From Salinactinospora qingdaonensis (GTDB lineage Bacteria > Actinomycetota > Actinomycetes > Streptosporangiales > Streptosporangiaceae), in NCBI RefSeq assembly GCF_039539445.1, contig NZ_BAABDD010000008.1:1-64000 (forward strand): a DNA stretch of 64,000 nucleotides, in the 5' to 3' direction. Positions 1 to 9,004 of this stretch are shown in pieces; within the stretch, counting starts at the first letter, position 1; each line of letters begins with the position of its first letter. The notes beneath the pieces were generated by a model. That model was given only the letters and a program-made list of their open reading frames with translations, searched no databases and was not told where the DNA came from. The translations under genes were made by a program, and so were the position numbers.

Positions 1-250
1 GCGGTCTGGCGGTGCCTCCGGTGCCCGGTGACACCACCCCCCGGATCATCGATGACAGGGGGGACCAGTCCTGCCGGGCCCGAAGGCCGGGAGTTCCCTT
101 GCGGAACTCCCTAAAAGGTAATGGGGGTGTTTCTGTGGGGGGTCAAGCGAGGTGGGGTGGCGTTGGCTCGTGTGTTGATCGGTGCGTGGTCGTGGCGGGT
201 GGGTCGTGGGTGGGGGCTGTCACTTGCCCGGGTCTGAAGAGAGTGCTGTT

Positions 251-285
251 CGCTCGTGCCTCGATCGCTTCGCGATCTCGGCAGC
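251..285 (+). repeat. 35-bp inverted repeat, left copy (dispersed repeat core)
   Basis: These 35 bases are an exact reverse complement of 470-504. The sequence contains its own small palindrome, GATCGC and GCGATC around TTC. A diverged version of the same core (GCTCGTGCCTCG, then CGCT, then CGCGA and CTCG) recurs at 35240-35273 and, inverted, at 47517-47550. It is therefore a member of a dispersed REP-like family. Confidence 0.8.
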
Positions 286-390
286 TTTAAGGGGGGCGCT
301 GTGGCGGAGGTCCAGCAATAGATAACCCTCCCCACCTCGACAATTTTAAAGAGGCCACTATAGCGGAGGTCCAGCAATAGATAACCCTCC
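273..390 (-). repeat. Tandem 59-bp repeat, two units with an identical 28-bp half
   Basis: The 28 bases at 304-331 and 363-390 are identical. Read on the minus strand each begins GGAGG and ends CCTCC plus GC, so each can form a short hairpin around a 16-base loop. The 31 bases after each copy (minus strand) are also related to each other, for example both contain CTTTAAA or CTTAAA followed by CGAG. The repeat unit is thus 59 bp with one strictly conserved half and one drifting half. Only two units exist and there are no cas genes, so this is not called a CRISPR array. Confidence 0.75.
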
Positions 391-469
391 TCCACAGGGG
401 GTGGCAGAGGGCGCATCGGAAGACGATGAGCAACGGTACCCACCCCACCCTGGCCCCAGCCCGCCCCAG

Positions 470-504
470 GCTGCCGAGATCGCGAAGCGATCGAGGCACG
501 AGCG
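470..504 (-). repeat. 35-bp inverted repeat, right copy
   Basis: This is the exact reverse complement of 251-285. The two arms enclose about 184 bp that contain the tandem 59-bp units, so the whole 251-504 block could fold into one large cruciform. It lies 136 bp past the adnA stop codon. Confidence 0.8.
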
Positions 505-639
505 ACGGGAAACCCCGCGCACTCCCCACAGATCAGCCCCCCACCCCGCCGCAACCCCCGAGAAGGCTGGTCGCCGATCGTCGATACGCCCCGGCCGTCC
601 TCGTCGGCCCTGCCGGGCCGGGCGCTCCTCACGCTCGGG

Positions 640-3600
640 TCACACCTGCTCTCCCTCCTCGCGGGCCGGGCAGCTCGCGCGGACCGCGCAGACGGTGCAC
701 GCCTTGCCCGGTCGAGCCTGGAACGTGGCTCCGGCCATGCCCGTGGCGACGTCACGCACCAGCCGCTCGGCCCAACCAGGGTCAGGGTCGTCGCCAAGAG
801 CCCGCTGCGACTGCTCCTTGGGCTTGACGCGCTCCTCTCCGACCTGCACCAGCGCCGCCCCGCCCGGCTCAGTGAGCCCGAAACGATCGAAGGCGGCCTT
901 GAGCACGGCGAGCTGGTAGACGCCGAGTTGGGCGTGGCGACCAATCTCGGCCTCCGGGGGGGCCTTGCCCGTCTTGATGTCGACGACGAACGCGCGCCCC
1001 TGCTCATCGCGCTCCAACCGGTCGACCCGGCCGGTGATCTCGACACCACCGATGTCGACGGAGAACCCCTGCTCGGTGACGACCAACTCCCGCTGGTTGT
1101 CGTCTTGCCAGGCCAGCAGCTTACGAACCATGCGTTCAGCCTTTTCGCGCTGCTTGTCGGCATACCATGGCCCCCCGAAATCCAGCTCTGACCAGATGTC
1201 GTCCATCCGACGCTGCACTTCAGGCAGATCGGCGCCCTCGGCCACGAGGACGGCGATCGCGTGTACCACGCTGCCCAGGGTGGAAGCCGCCTGCGTGCCG
1301 CCGGCTCCAGCGGCACGCTCCAGCAGCCAGCGCAGCTCGCACTCGCCGAAGGTTTCGACCTGTGACGGCGAAACGCGGATGCCACCGTCCTCGTCGATCA
1401 GCGGCCGATCGTCGGAAAGCTCGGTCAGCGCATACCACTCGGCGGGGTCAGCACCGCGCACCCCCTCGTCGGCGAGACGAGCCAAGTGGGCCGCCGCGGC
1501 CCGGCGCAGCGGTTCGGGGCTGGTGGAGTCGGTGACAACCGAGCGGAGATCGGCCACGAGCGCGGGCAGGGACAGCCAGCGGCGGCCCGTGGAGACGCGC
1601 TCGGGCTCACCGGCGCCCAGTTCGGTGAGGAACCGCGACGGCCGCTCCTCGGTGTCGTCACCGCCGACCGCGGTGACGACGAGCGTGTGCCGCGCGCGAG
1701 TGACAGCCACGTAGAACAGGCGACGCTCCTCGTTGAGCAGCTTGGAGGTGAGAGCGGCCCCGGACCCCTCGGTGATCCCCGCGGCGGTGTCGAGGAGGTG
1801 CTCCACGCCCAGCAAGGAACCGCGCAGCCGCAGGTCGGGCCATTCGCCTTCCTGGACACCGGCGACGATCACCAGGGGCCACTCCAGCCCCTTGGAGCGG
1901 TGCGCCGTGAGGATGCGCACCGCATCCCCTTCGGGGGTGTGCTCCGACAGCGTGTCCGCCGGGATTTCCTGGGCTTCAAGGTCGTCCAAGAACCCCAGCG
2001 GGGTCCCGGGAGGGAGACGGTCACAGTAGCGGGCGGCGCTGTCGAACAGCGCCACGACGGAGTCCAGGTCGCGATCGGCGGCCGCGCCCCGCCTCCCCCC
2101 TGCCTGGCTGATGCGGAGCAGGTGGTCGGCGAGCCCGCTGGCCTGCCACACGGCCCACAGCACGTCCTCCGCCGAGCCGCCCTGTGCCGCGGAGTCACGG
2201 ATCAGCCGCAGGTAGCCGGCAATACGTTCGGCGGGTTCACGCACCTCAGGAGCGACCATGGCCAGCTCCCGCGGGTCGGCCAGCGCCTCGGCGATGAGGG
2301 TGGCGGCCACCCGGGTACCGCCGGCGTCGAGTTCAAGTTGGCGCAGGGCACGGCCGAGGCGGCGCAATCCTAGCGCGTCAGTGTCGCCGAATGCGCTGGT
2401 CAACAGCTCGTGTGCGGTCTCTTCGTCGAGTGTTTCCGGGCGCAGCGCACAGCGGATCAACAGCAGGAGCGGGCGCACGAGCGGCTCGGCGGCCAGCGGC
2501 AGCTCGTCGCCGCCCACGGCCACAGGGACACCGGCGGCGATGAGGGCGCGGCGCAGCACGGGAACCTGGCGGGCAGCCGAGCGCACCAGCACGGCCATGT
2601 CCGACCACGCTACGCCGTCGATGAGGTGGGCGCGGCGCAACGTGTCGGCGATGACCGCGGCCTCCTGGGCCGGGCTCTCCGCGGCGAGCACCCGCACCTC
2701 GCCGGCCGGAGCCTCAGGGACGGGCTCCAAAGCACGGTGGGCGTTGACCGGGCCGCTGCCGGCGGCGGGCGCCGCCGGCAGGCGGTGAGCGATACGCCGC
2801 GACGCGGCCAGCAGGTCGGGACCGCTGCGCCGGCACGTGCGCAGGGCGACCACAGGCGCGGGATCACCGGTGAGCGTGGGAAAGCGGTGGGGAAACTCCA
2901 AAATCCCGCGCACGTCGGCGCCACGGAAGGCGTAGATGGACTGGTCGGGGTCGCCCACGGCGATGAGCTCGCGTCCGTCGCCGGCCAGGGCGGTCAGCAG
3001 CGTCTCCTGGGCCGGGTCGGTGTCTTGGTACTCGTCGACGAGAACGATTTCGCGGGCGGCACGTTCCCTGGCCTGCACCTCGGGGTCGGCCAGCAGGTTG
3101 GCCGCGACACGGACCAGTTCGGCGTAGTTGAAAGTAGGCACGGGCGCCACGTCGAACCGGCCGATGTAGCGGTCGAGGAAGTCACCGGCGGCGATCCAGT
3201 CGTCGCGCTGCTGCTCCCGGCCGAACACCTCCAAGTCGGGAGGTTCGATCCCCCGCTCCTGGGCCCGCATGAGGAAGTCGCGCAACTCCTCGGCGAAGCC
3301 GCGGGTGTCGAGCGTGGCGCGCAGCCGCTCGGGCCACAGGTGGGCGCCGTCGCTGACCTCGCCGGTGAGCAGTTCGCGTACTTCCATGAACTGTTCGGGG
3401 CCCGACAGCAGCCGGGGGGCGAGATCGCCGGCGCGCTGGAACTCGCGGCGGATGAGCGCGTAGGCGTAGCTGTGGAAGGTGAGTGCCAGCGGCTCGCGGG
3501 TGGTGCGCCGCAGCCGGGCGGTGATGCGCTGCCGCAACTCCTGGGCGGCTTTGCGACCAAACGTCAACACCAGGATGCGGGCGGGGTCGATCCCACGGTT

Positions 3601-3777
3601 GTCGATGCGGTCGACCACGGCTTCGACAATCGTGGTGGTCTTGCCGGTTCCCGGTCCCGCGAGCACGAGCAGGGGACCGCCGTGGTGGGCGACCACGCGG
3701 CGCTGCTCGTCGTCAAGGTCGGGCGGGGGCGTCGCGTGCCGTGCGCGCCGCACCAACCGGTAAGGAGAGAGGCTCAT
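640..3777 (-). CDS. adnA: UvrD-like helicase-nuclease, AdnA-type subunit
   Basis: This 1045-residue protein joins a superfamily 1A helicase to a C-terminal RecB-family nuclease. Visible motifs are the Walker A loop LAGPGTGKTTT near residue 46, LVDEYQDTDPAQ (Walker B), VGDPDQSIYAFRG and VAVTRARH. The nuclease end has GRVDRLE and VVDIKTGK. A cysteine in FGECELRW plus CTVCAVRASC at the C-terminus fit an AddB-type iron-sulfur staple. AdnA of the mycobacterial AdnAB end-resection motor has this architecture and length, and the neighbours (MGMT-like, MoeZ, hydrolase, TetR) also match that locus. I chose the ATG at 3777; an in-frame TTG 20 codons upstream has less support. The assignment to AdnA rather than AdnB rests on context. 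Confidence 0.85.
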   Translation of the reverse strand: MSLSPYRLVRRARHATPPPDLDDEQRRVVAHHGGPLLVLAGPGTGKTTTIVEAVVDRIDNRGIDPARILVLTFGRKAAQELRQRITARLRRTTREPLALTFHSYAYALIRREFQRAGDLAPRLLSGPEQFMEVRELLTGEVSDGAHLWPERLRATLDTRGFAEELRDFLMRAQERGIEPPDLEVFGREQQRDDWIAAGDFLDRYIGRFDVAPVPTFNYAELVRVAANLLADPEVQARERAAREIVLVDEYQDTDPAQETLLTALAGDGRELIAVGDPDQSIYAFRGADVRGILEFPHRFPTLTGDPAPVVALRTCRRSGPDLLAASRRIAHRLPAAPAAGSGPVNAHRALEPVPEAPAGEVRVLAAESPAQEAAVIADTLRRAHLIDGVAWSDMAVLVRSAARQVPVLRRALIAAGVPVAVGGDELPLAAEPLVRPLLLLIRCALRPETLDEETAHELLTSAFGDTDALGLRRLGRALRQLELDAGGTRVAATLIAEALADPRELAMVAPEVREPAERIAGYLRLIRDSAAQGGSAEDVLWAVWQASGLADHLLRISQAGGRRGAAADRDLDSVVALFDSAARYCDRLPPGTPLGFLDDLEAQEIPADTLSEHTPEGDAVRILTAHRSKGLEWPLVIVAGVQEGEWPDLRLRGSLLGVEHLLDTAAGITEGSGAALTSKLLNEERRLFYVAVTRARHTLVVTAVGGDDTEERPSRFLTELGAGEPERVSTGRRWLSLPALVADLRSVVTDSTSPEPLRRAAAAHLARLADEGVRGADPAEWYALTELSDDRPLIDEDGGIRVSPSQVETFGECELRWLLERAAGAGGTQAASTLGSVVHAIAVLVAEGADLPEVQRRMDDIWSELDFGGPWYADKQREKAERMVRKLLAWQDDNQRELVVTEQGFSVDIGGVEITGRVDRLERDEQGRAFVVDIKTGKAPPEAEIGRHAQLGVYQLAVLKAAFDRFGLTEPGGAALVQVGEERVKPKEQSQRALGDDPDPGWAERLVRDVATGMAGATFQARPGKACTVCAVRASCPAREEGEQV

Positions 3778-4139
3778 CGCGCCTAGTTCACCAGATGCCG
3801 CTGACCAAACGACCACCTTAGGCACGGATGGCGGCAAAGCCCGCCGTCTTGTCCGCCACCTGGGCGCCGCCCCGTGGCAACGGGCGCGCGGGAGCGCACC
3901 GGGGTGGTGCGCCGTGCTGGGAGACGGATACGAGGCGGCGCCGGACTAGCGGTGGAAACCGCGCTGTCCGATTGCGGCTCGGCGCGCGGAGCGTGTGCTC
4001 GCCTCACCCGCCACTGAGGAGGCCGAGGAGAGAGCCGCGGCCGAACCACGATCGCGGCACCACTGCCCCTGCCCCTAAGGTCGGATGGGGTCGATGGCGA
4101 CCGTGACTGATGACACCTCCACGTATGAGGAGGAAACAC
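3778..4139. other. Divergent intergenic interval adnA / methyltransferase
   Basis: These 362 bases separate two divergently transcribed genes and should carry both promoters. I see no gene, no clear hairpin and no recognisable operator. The only firm element is the AGGAGGA ribosome binding site at 4128-4134 in front of the methyltransferase. Confidence 0.5.
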
Positions 4140-4904
4140 GTGAGCGACACGATCGCGGCACACTATGAGCACCTGGCCCAAGACTACGACGGTAACTGGG
4201 AGCATAGTGCCGAATACGTCGAGTGGATGAACGGCATGATCGCCGACACGCTCGACGTTCAGCCCGGCGACCGGGTAGCCGATATCGGTGGTGGTACCGG
4301 ACTGTTCGACCGCGGGCTGCTGCCCCGTATCTCACCCGACACACCCTTGCTGTGCGTGGACCCGATCCAGGGCATGCTGGACCAGGTTCCCGCCGACGCG
4401 CGGATGCGGACGGTACTCGCCGGTGCGGAAGAGGTAGCCGAGGGCAGCGTCGCTCTCCCTTACGACCAACTCGACGCCCTCCTCGTCAAAGAGACCATCC
4501 ACCACGTCTCCGACGTGGCGCGTACGGTGAGCGAACTCGCCGGTCTCCTGGCGCCGGGAGGCCGGATGCTCATCATCAGCTTGCCCCCGAAACTGGACTA
4601 CCCCCTCTTCCAGGCGGCGCTGGAGCGCTTCGCCGAGCGCCACCCCGAGCCGGAGACGATCGCCGCGGGCATGCGTGCGGGCGGTCTCGACGCCAGGATC
4701 GACTACCACGACTTCGAGGTTTCGGTCGACCGGGAGCACTACATCAGACTGGTGCAGCACAACAAGTGGATGTCGGTCCTCTTCACCTTCAGCGACGAAG
4801 AACTGGCCGCCGGCGCCGCCGAGATGCGTGCCCAGCACCCCGAGCAGACCCTGCGGTTCACCGACCGCTTCGCGTTCGTCTACGGCAGCAGGCCCGCTGT
4901 CTAA
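4140..4904 (+). CDS. Class I SAM-dependent methyltransferase
   Basis: The 254-residue protein has a Rossmann methyltransferase fold: motif I is VADIGGGTGLF near residues 46-56, the acidic motif II follows at LLCVDPIQ, and a LLAPGGRMLII post-motif strand lies later. The substrate cannot be read from sequence. I chose the GTG at 4140 because AGGAGGA lies six bases before it; the upstream in-frame ATG at 4110 has no ribosome binding site. It stands alone on the plus strand ahead of the alkyltransferase-like gene, with 43 bases between them, so the two may be co-transcribed. Confidence 0.85.
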   Translation: MSDTIAAHYEHLAQDYDGNWEHSAEYVEWMNGMIADTLDVQPGDRVADIGGGTGLFDRGLLPRISPDTPLLCVDPIQGMLDQVPADARMRTVLAGAEEVAEGSVALPYDQLDALLVKETIHHVSDVARTVSELAGLLAPGGRMLIISLPPKLDYPLFQAALERFAERHPEPETIAAGMRAGGLDARIDYHDFEVSVDREHYIRLVQHNKWMSVLFTFSDEELAAGAAEMRAQHPEQTLRFTDRFAFVYGSRPAV

Positions 4905-4947
4905 AAGCGTGCGGAACGGCCGGCGAGGAGGCCGCTAAAGTCAAGGC

Positions 4948-5268
4948 ATGCCACGTCGCGACTCTCATCCCGACGAGTACGCCGAGCAGGTGCTCGACCT
5001 CGTCGACCGGATACCGCCGGGGCGTGTGATGTCGTACGGCGACGTCGCGGAGTATCTCGCCGCGGACGGCCCGCGCCAGGTCGGCGCGGTTATGGCAGCG
5101 TGGGGCGGCGGAGTCGCCTGGTGGCGGGTGATCCGCGCTGACGGCAGCCCTCCACCGGGCCTTGAGGTGCAGGCGCTGCACCACTACGCCGCGGAGGCGA
5201 CCCCGATGCGTACGGGGTCGCCTCGCGTCGACATGCGCCGTGCCCGCTGGGACGGCGGGGCCGGCTAG
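4948..5268 (+). CDS. Alkyltransferase-like (ATL / MGMT-fold) DNA repair protein
   Basis: This is a 106-residue single-domain protein of the MGMT C-terminal fold. True methyltransferases have PCHR at the active site; here the corresponding segment reads AWWRVIRADG, with tryptophan in place of the acceptor cysteine. ATL proteins bind O6-alkylguanine, flip it and hand the lesion to nucleotide excision repair rather than repairing it themselves. VMSYGDVAEYL is the usual helix-turn-helix lead-in and RQVGAVMA carries the arginine finger region. Its TAG stop overlaps the stop codon of moeZ on the other strand by four bases (CTAG). Confidence 0.88.
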   Translation: MPRRDSHPDEYAEQVLDLVDRIPPGRVMSYGDVAEYLAADGPRQVGAVMAAWGGGVAWWRVIRADGSPPPGLEVQALHHYAAEATPMRTGSPRVDMRRARWDGGAG

Positions 5269-6443
5269 TAGGTCGGCAGGCTGGGGTCGACCTGGTTGAC
5301 CCAGGCCAGCACCCCGCCACCGACGTGGACGGCGTCGCTGAAACCAGCGTTGTGCAAAGCAGCCAGAGCCTCGGCGGAGCGTGCCCCCGACTTGCAGTGC
5401 AGCACGACACGCTTGTCCTGAGGCAGCTTGGCGAAGGCTTCGCCGCTGAGGAACTCTCCCTTGGGGATGAGGACCGAGCCGGGGATCTTGACGATCTCGT
5501 ACTCGTTGGGCTCGCGGACATCCACCAACTGGAAGTTCTCGCCGGCGTCCATCATCTGCTTGAGCTCGCCGGCGGTGATGGTCGAGCCGGCTGCGGCGTC
5601 CTGGGCATCGTCGGAGACGGTTCCGCAGAACTCCTCGTAGTCGATCAGTTCGGTGATGGAGGGGTTCTTGCCGCACAGCGGGCACTCGGGGTCCTTGCGG
5701 ACCTTGACGGTGCGGTAGTTCATCTCCAGGGCGTCGTAGATCATCAGCCGCCCGACGAGCGGATCGCCGAAACCGGCGAGGAGCTTGATGGCCTCGTTGA
5801 CCTGGATCGAGCCGATGGAAGCGCACAGCACGCCCAGGACGCCGCCTTCGGCGCAGGAGGGGACCATGCCGGGCGGCGGCGGCTCAGGGTAGAGGCACCG
5901 GTAGCACGGACCGTGCTCGGCCCAAAAGACCGAGGCCTGGCCGTCGAAACGGTAGATGGAGCCCCACACGTAGGGCTTGCCGAGCAGCACGCACGTGTCG
6001 TTCACCAGGTAACGGGTGGCGAAGTTGTCTGTGCCGTCGACGATGAGATCGTAGGGCTCGAAGATGCGGAAGGCATTGCTGGAGTCCAGGCGCTCCTGGT
6101 GCAGCACCACATTGGTATTGGGGTTTACCTCACGGATGGAGTCCTGCGCCGACTCGGCCTTGGACCGGTCGACGTCGCTTTGACCGTGGATGATCTGGCG
6201 TTGCAGGTTGGACTCGTCCACAACATCGAAGTCGATGATGCCCAGCGTGCCCACCCCGGCGGCCGCGAGGTAGAGCAGGGCGGGAGAGCCCAGTCCGCCG
6301 GCACCGACCACCAGCACCTTCGAGTTCTTCAGGCGTTTCTGGCCGGTCATTCCCACATCGGGGATGATCAGGTGCCGGGAGTATCGACGTACCTCGTCGA
6401 CAGTCAGCTCGTCGGCTGGTTCGACCAGCGGCGGCAGCGACAC
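5265..6443 (-). CDS. moeZ: Adenylyltransferase/sulfurtransferase MoeZ
   Basis: The 392-residue protein is a fusion of an E1-like ThiF/MoeB domain and a rhodanese domain. The ThiF part has GAGGLGSPALLYLAAAGVG for ATP binding and zinc ligands CYRC and CPLCG. The rhodanese active-site loop HCKSGARS places the catalytic cysteine near residue 350. In actinobacteria MoeZ adenylates and thiocarboxylates the C-terminal glycine of sulfur carriers such as MoaD, ThiS and CysO, feeding molybdopterin, thiamine and cysteine synthesis. The GTG start is preceded by GAGGAG. The downstream end is convergent with the ATL gene. Confidence 0.93.
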   Translation of the reverse strand: MSLPPLVEPADELTVDEVRRYSRHLIIPDVGMTGQKRLKNSKVLVVGAGGLGSPALLYLAAAGVGTLGIIDFDVVDESNLQRQIIHGQSDVDRSKAESAQDSIREVNPNTNVVLHQERLDSSNAFRIFEPYDLIVDGTDNFATRYLVNDTCVLLGKPYVWGSIYRFDGQASVFWAEHGPCYRCLYPEPPPPGMVPSCAEGGVLGVLCASIGSIQVNEAIKLLAGFGDPLVGRLMIYDALEMNYRTVKVRKDPECPLCGKNPSITELIDYEEFCGTVSDDAQDAAAGSTITAGELKQMMDAGENFQLVDVREPNEYEIVKIPGSVLIPKGEFLSGEAFAKLPQDKRVVLHCKSGARSAEALAALHNAGFSDAVHVGGGVLAWVNQVDPSLPTY

Positions 6444-6622
6444 AACAGCTCCTCAACGTATTGATGACGCTGCGCTCCTGGCGGTGCCGCCCCGTTAACG
6501 CCCCTTCGCGCACGGGGTAACCGTGAGAACGCAACGAACTTGCATTGTTCCCAACCTACGGGGTGGGGTTCTTGATTCCCGGTTCGGGCACTTCGGATTA
6601 GGTGCCGGCGGCCATAGGGCGA

Positions 6623-7588
6623 TCACACCGGCTGGCAGGCGGGATCGGGCAACCGGCCCATCCGCTCAGGCCGGCGGAGGAAGGCGCGTAACTCGCGGGC
6701 GACCACGCCGGGCAGCTCCATCATCGGTACGTGACCGGCCTTGGCCAACAGCACGAGCCGACTGCGGCGAAACGTCCAGAAGGCGCGGGTGGCCATATGC
6801 CGGTGCACGAACCGGTCATGACGCGAGTAGACGAGCAGGGTCGGGCACTCGACACGGGCGGCCTGGCGCCACAAGGCGCGCGGGCCGCGCCGCAGGTACT
6901 CCCCGACCAGACCGCGCAACGTTTCGAGAACGGCCCGCCGGGCGTAGGGGTGGCCGTCGCGGGCGCGCTCGGCCGCCACTGCCTCCAGCAGGCGCTGGCG
7001 CGGGATCGCGGCGGGGTCGTAGTGGGTGGTCGCCAGGGTGTCGCGCACCCGTGCCTCCGGTGGACGCCGCTGTATCCGGTCGTAGACGGCCGGCCCGATC
7101 ACGGGGACGAGTGCGCCGGTCATCTGGTAGGGCACCCGCATGGGGCGCAGGTCGGGCAGGGCCGGCGCGATCAGAGTCAACGTGCGCACAAGCTCGGGAG
7201 ACTCGGCTGCCAGGCGGGTGGCCACCGCCGCGCCCATGGAGTTGCCGACGAGATGGACCGGCCAGGGACCGGTACGGAGGAGGTCGGTGACGACGCGCAC
7301 CTGGGCGTCGAAACCGTAGTCGTCATCGGCGGGGGGCGGGGACTCTCCGAAGCCGGGCAGGTCGATCGCCTCTCCGGCGAACTCGCCGTGGAGTGCGCCC
7401 ATGAGGTCGGTCCAGTCCATGGCCGATCCCGCTAGCCCGTGGACGTAGACGGTCCGCTGGCGCGGCACGGCGCAGCCGATACCGCAGCGATCGGAGCGGA
7501 CGAAAACCGGGCGACCGCCAAGGGTGACGTGTTCGCCGGGCCACGGAGGCACGAGCGAACCGGCCGTATCGGTCGGACGCGGCTCCAC
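6623..7588 (-). CDS. Alpha/beta hydrolase
   Basis: This 321-residue protein has the alpha/beta hydrolase triad: serine in the elbow GNSMGAA, aspartate in LVYSRHDRFV and histidine in AKAGHVPMM. The oxyanion region is VYVHGLAGSAMDW. The substrate is unknown; a LipV-like lipase or esterase gene sits at the equivalent mycobacterial position. The GTG at 7588 is preferred because GGGAGG lies about eight bases upstream; longer in-frame starts have none. It is transcribed toward moeZ with a 179-base gap, and divergently from the small acidic protein gene. Confidence 0.85.
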   Translation of the reverse strand: MEPRPTDTAGSLVPPWPGEHVTLGGRPVFVRSDRCGIGCAVPRQRTVYVHGLAGSAMDWTDLMGALHGEFAGEAIDLPGFGESPPPADDDYGFDAQVRVVTDLLRTGPWPVHLVGNSMGAAVATRLAAESPELVRTLTLIAPALPDLRPMRVPYQMTGALVPVIGPAVYDRIQRRPPEARVRDTLATTHYDPAAIPRQRLLEAVAAERARDGHPYARRAVLETLRGLVGEYLRRGPRALWRQAARVECPTLLVYSRHDRFVHRHMATRAFWTFRRSRLVLLAKAGHVPMMELPGVVARELRAFLRRPERMGRLPDPACQPV

Positions 7589-7741
7589 CGCACTCACCTC
7601 CCTCGTAGAGTCAATGTGCACCCTAAAGGCGATCCGGTATCGGCTCGTCGCGCCGATAGCCGGAGCGGCAGTACGGCTGCACGCAGTGGTCACGGGGCAG
7701 TAGCGTGGAAGAGACGATCACCCACGAGATGGGAGTCGCTT

Positions 7742-8047
7742 GTGACGTCTGATGCAAACCGCCAGCGCACTCCGCGCGGGGGCTCCGAGGAGCGGGCCCA
7801 CTTCCTTTCCACCCACGCTCCCGAGGCCGAGGAGGCCGAGGCCCAAGCGCCGGAGCCAGAGCCGGAGTCTCAGGAGAACGATCTGGAGTCTCCTGAAGCC
7901 GACGTGGTCGAACAGCGTCTCGGGGTCGGCGAGAATGACAAGGGCTGGTGGCGACGTGCCTCCTCCCTGGCTGGTGGCGAGGTCTCAGAGGCCGACGCAG
8001 TCGAGCAGTCCCGCGAGGTCGAACTGGATGAGGACGACTACCGCTGA
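7742..8047 (+). CDS. Small acidic protein of unknown function
   Basis: The protein is 101 residues and strongly acidic, with long Glu/Ala/Pro-rich low-complexity stretches (PEAEEAEAQAPEPEPE) and a DEDDYR tail. A short segment around GVGENDKGWWRRASSL is the only part that looks foldable. The GTG start at 7742 follows GGGAG at a suitable distance. I do not recognise a family. It lies between the hydrolase (divergent) and the TetR gene (same strand, 156 bases on). It could be a disordered adaptor; this is inference. Confidence 0.6.
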   Translation: MTSDANRQRTPRGGSEERAHFLSTHAPEAEEAEAQAPEPEPESQENDLESPEADVVEQRLGVGENDKGWWRRASSLAGGEVSEADAVEQSREVELDEDDYR

Positions 8048-8203
8048 CTCCCTCTCGGGGTAGGAGCGGGCCAGCTAACCTACGGTTCAGTAAGATAGTG
8101 GGATGGACGCGCCGGGCACCAGGCATGTCACCAACGCCCCGGCCACGTCGCACAAGAATCGGTTCGCGGTGCAGCCACCGCGAGGAATTCGGAGGGTGTG
8201 GGT

Positions 8204-8827
8204 GTGACAGCTCCTTCAGACGCCCGCCCGCGAGGGACCCGACTGCCCCGGCTCGCCCGCCGGCGGCAGCTACTCGCCGCGGCTCAGGAGGTCTTCGTCG
8301 CAGAGGGATACCACGCCGCGGCGATGGATGACATCGCCGAGCGCGCCGGCGTCAGCAAACCAGTGCTCTACCAGCACTTCCCGGGGAAACTGGAGCTGTA
8401 CCTGGCGCTGCTGGAACAGCACTCCGAGGTATTGGTGGACAAGCAACGCGAGGCGCTGGAGTCCACCGACGACAACCGGCAACGTGTGGCGGCGAGCTTC
8501 CAGGCGTACTTCGACTTTGTGGCAGGTGAGGGCGAGGCGTTCCGTCTTGTCTTCGAGTCGGATCTGCGTAACTTGCAGGCGGTGCGGGAAAAGACCGAGG
8601 AGACCCAGCAGCGCTGCGCCGAACTGATCGGCGAGGTGATCCGCCAAGACACCAGTGTCTCCGACGACGAGGCGCACCTGTTGAGCGTCGCGCTGGTAGG
8701 CATGGCCGAGACAAGCGCACGCTACTGGCTCAACAACTACGGATCGGTGCCCAAGCACGCCGCCGAGCAGCTCATCGCCCGGCTGGCCTGGCGCGGCATC
8801 AGTGGCTGGGATCTGACCCGCAGCTAA
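8204..8827 (+). CDS. TetR-family transcriptional regulator
   Basis: The 207-residue protein has a TetR N-terminal helix-turn-helix: RRRQLLAAAQEVFVAEGYHAA and then IAERAGVSKPVLYQHFPGK, near residues 20-65. The C-terminal ligand domain belongs to the group that holds mycobacterial Rv3208. The GTG at 8204 is chosen because GGAGG at 8191-8195 is eight bases upstream, whereas the GTG at 8198 is too close to it. The gene is followed by a strong hairpin terminator at 8846-8888. Its targets are not evident; no matching palindrome was found next to it. Confidence 0.88.
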   Translation: MTAPSDARPRGTRLPRLARRRQLLAAAQEVFVAEGYHAAAMDDIAERAGVSKPVLYQHFPGKLELYLALLEQHSEVLVDKQREALESTDDNRQRVAASFQAYFDFVAGEGEAFRLVFESDLRNLQAVREKTEETQQRCAELIGEVIRQDTSVSDDEAHLLSVALVGMAETSARYWLNNYGSVPKHAAEQLIARLAWRGISGWDLTRS

Positions 8828-8845
8828 GGCGAGACGGCAGAGCAC

Positions 8846-8888
8846 TCCCCTCCTCTCCCGCGGCGCCAGCCATCGGGAGAGGAGGGGA
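8846..8888 (+). terminator. Terminator after the TetR gene
   Basis: A perfect 15-bp stem (TCCCCTCCTCTCCCG and its complement) closes a 13-base loop, starting 19 bases after the TetR stop. The next gene on the other strand ends at 9005, so it may serve both directions. Confidence 0.85.
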
Positions 8889-9004
8889 CGTTTCGTGGTA
8901 ATCCCACCCTAGCCAACCGGCAGCGAGCACGCCGCGAAGCGACGGGCTGCCCTCCAGCGCCGGTTCCGGCTCGCCTGCGCTCGCTCGGTCCCTAGCGGAG
9001 CCCG

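Larger units (their letters stand above)
1..639. other. Non-coding repeat-rich interval downstream of adnA
   Basis: I see no convincing gene in this stretch. The open frames here are run-ons or shadows with no ribosome binding site and no recognisable protein family. It holds a tandem 59-bp repeat and a pair of 35-bp inverted repeats, described separately. In mycobacteria adnB directly follows adnA; here the DNA just after adnA is not adnB, so adnB is further left, elsewhere, or absent. Confidence 0.6.

Noticed and set aside
304..390. Possible two-repeat CRISPR (28-bp repeats, 31-bp spacer)
   Set aside because: The putative spacer is related to the flank of the other copy, so this is a 59-bp tandem duplication; there is one interval only and no cas gene.
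111..1385. 424-residue minus-strand frame
   Set aside because: It overlaps the 3' third of adnA in another frame and has the Arg/Ser/Pro-rich composition of a shadow.
2410..3786. 458-residue plus-strand frame
   Set aside because: It is wholly antisense to adnA, with no ribosome binding site and no family signature.
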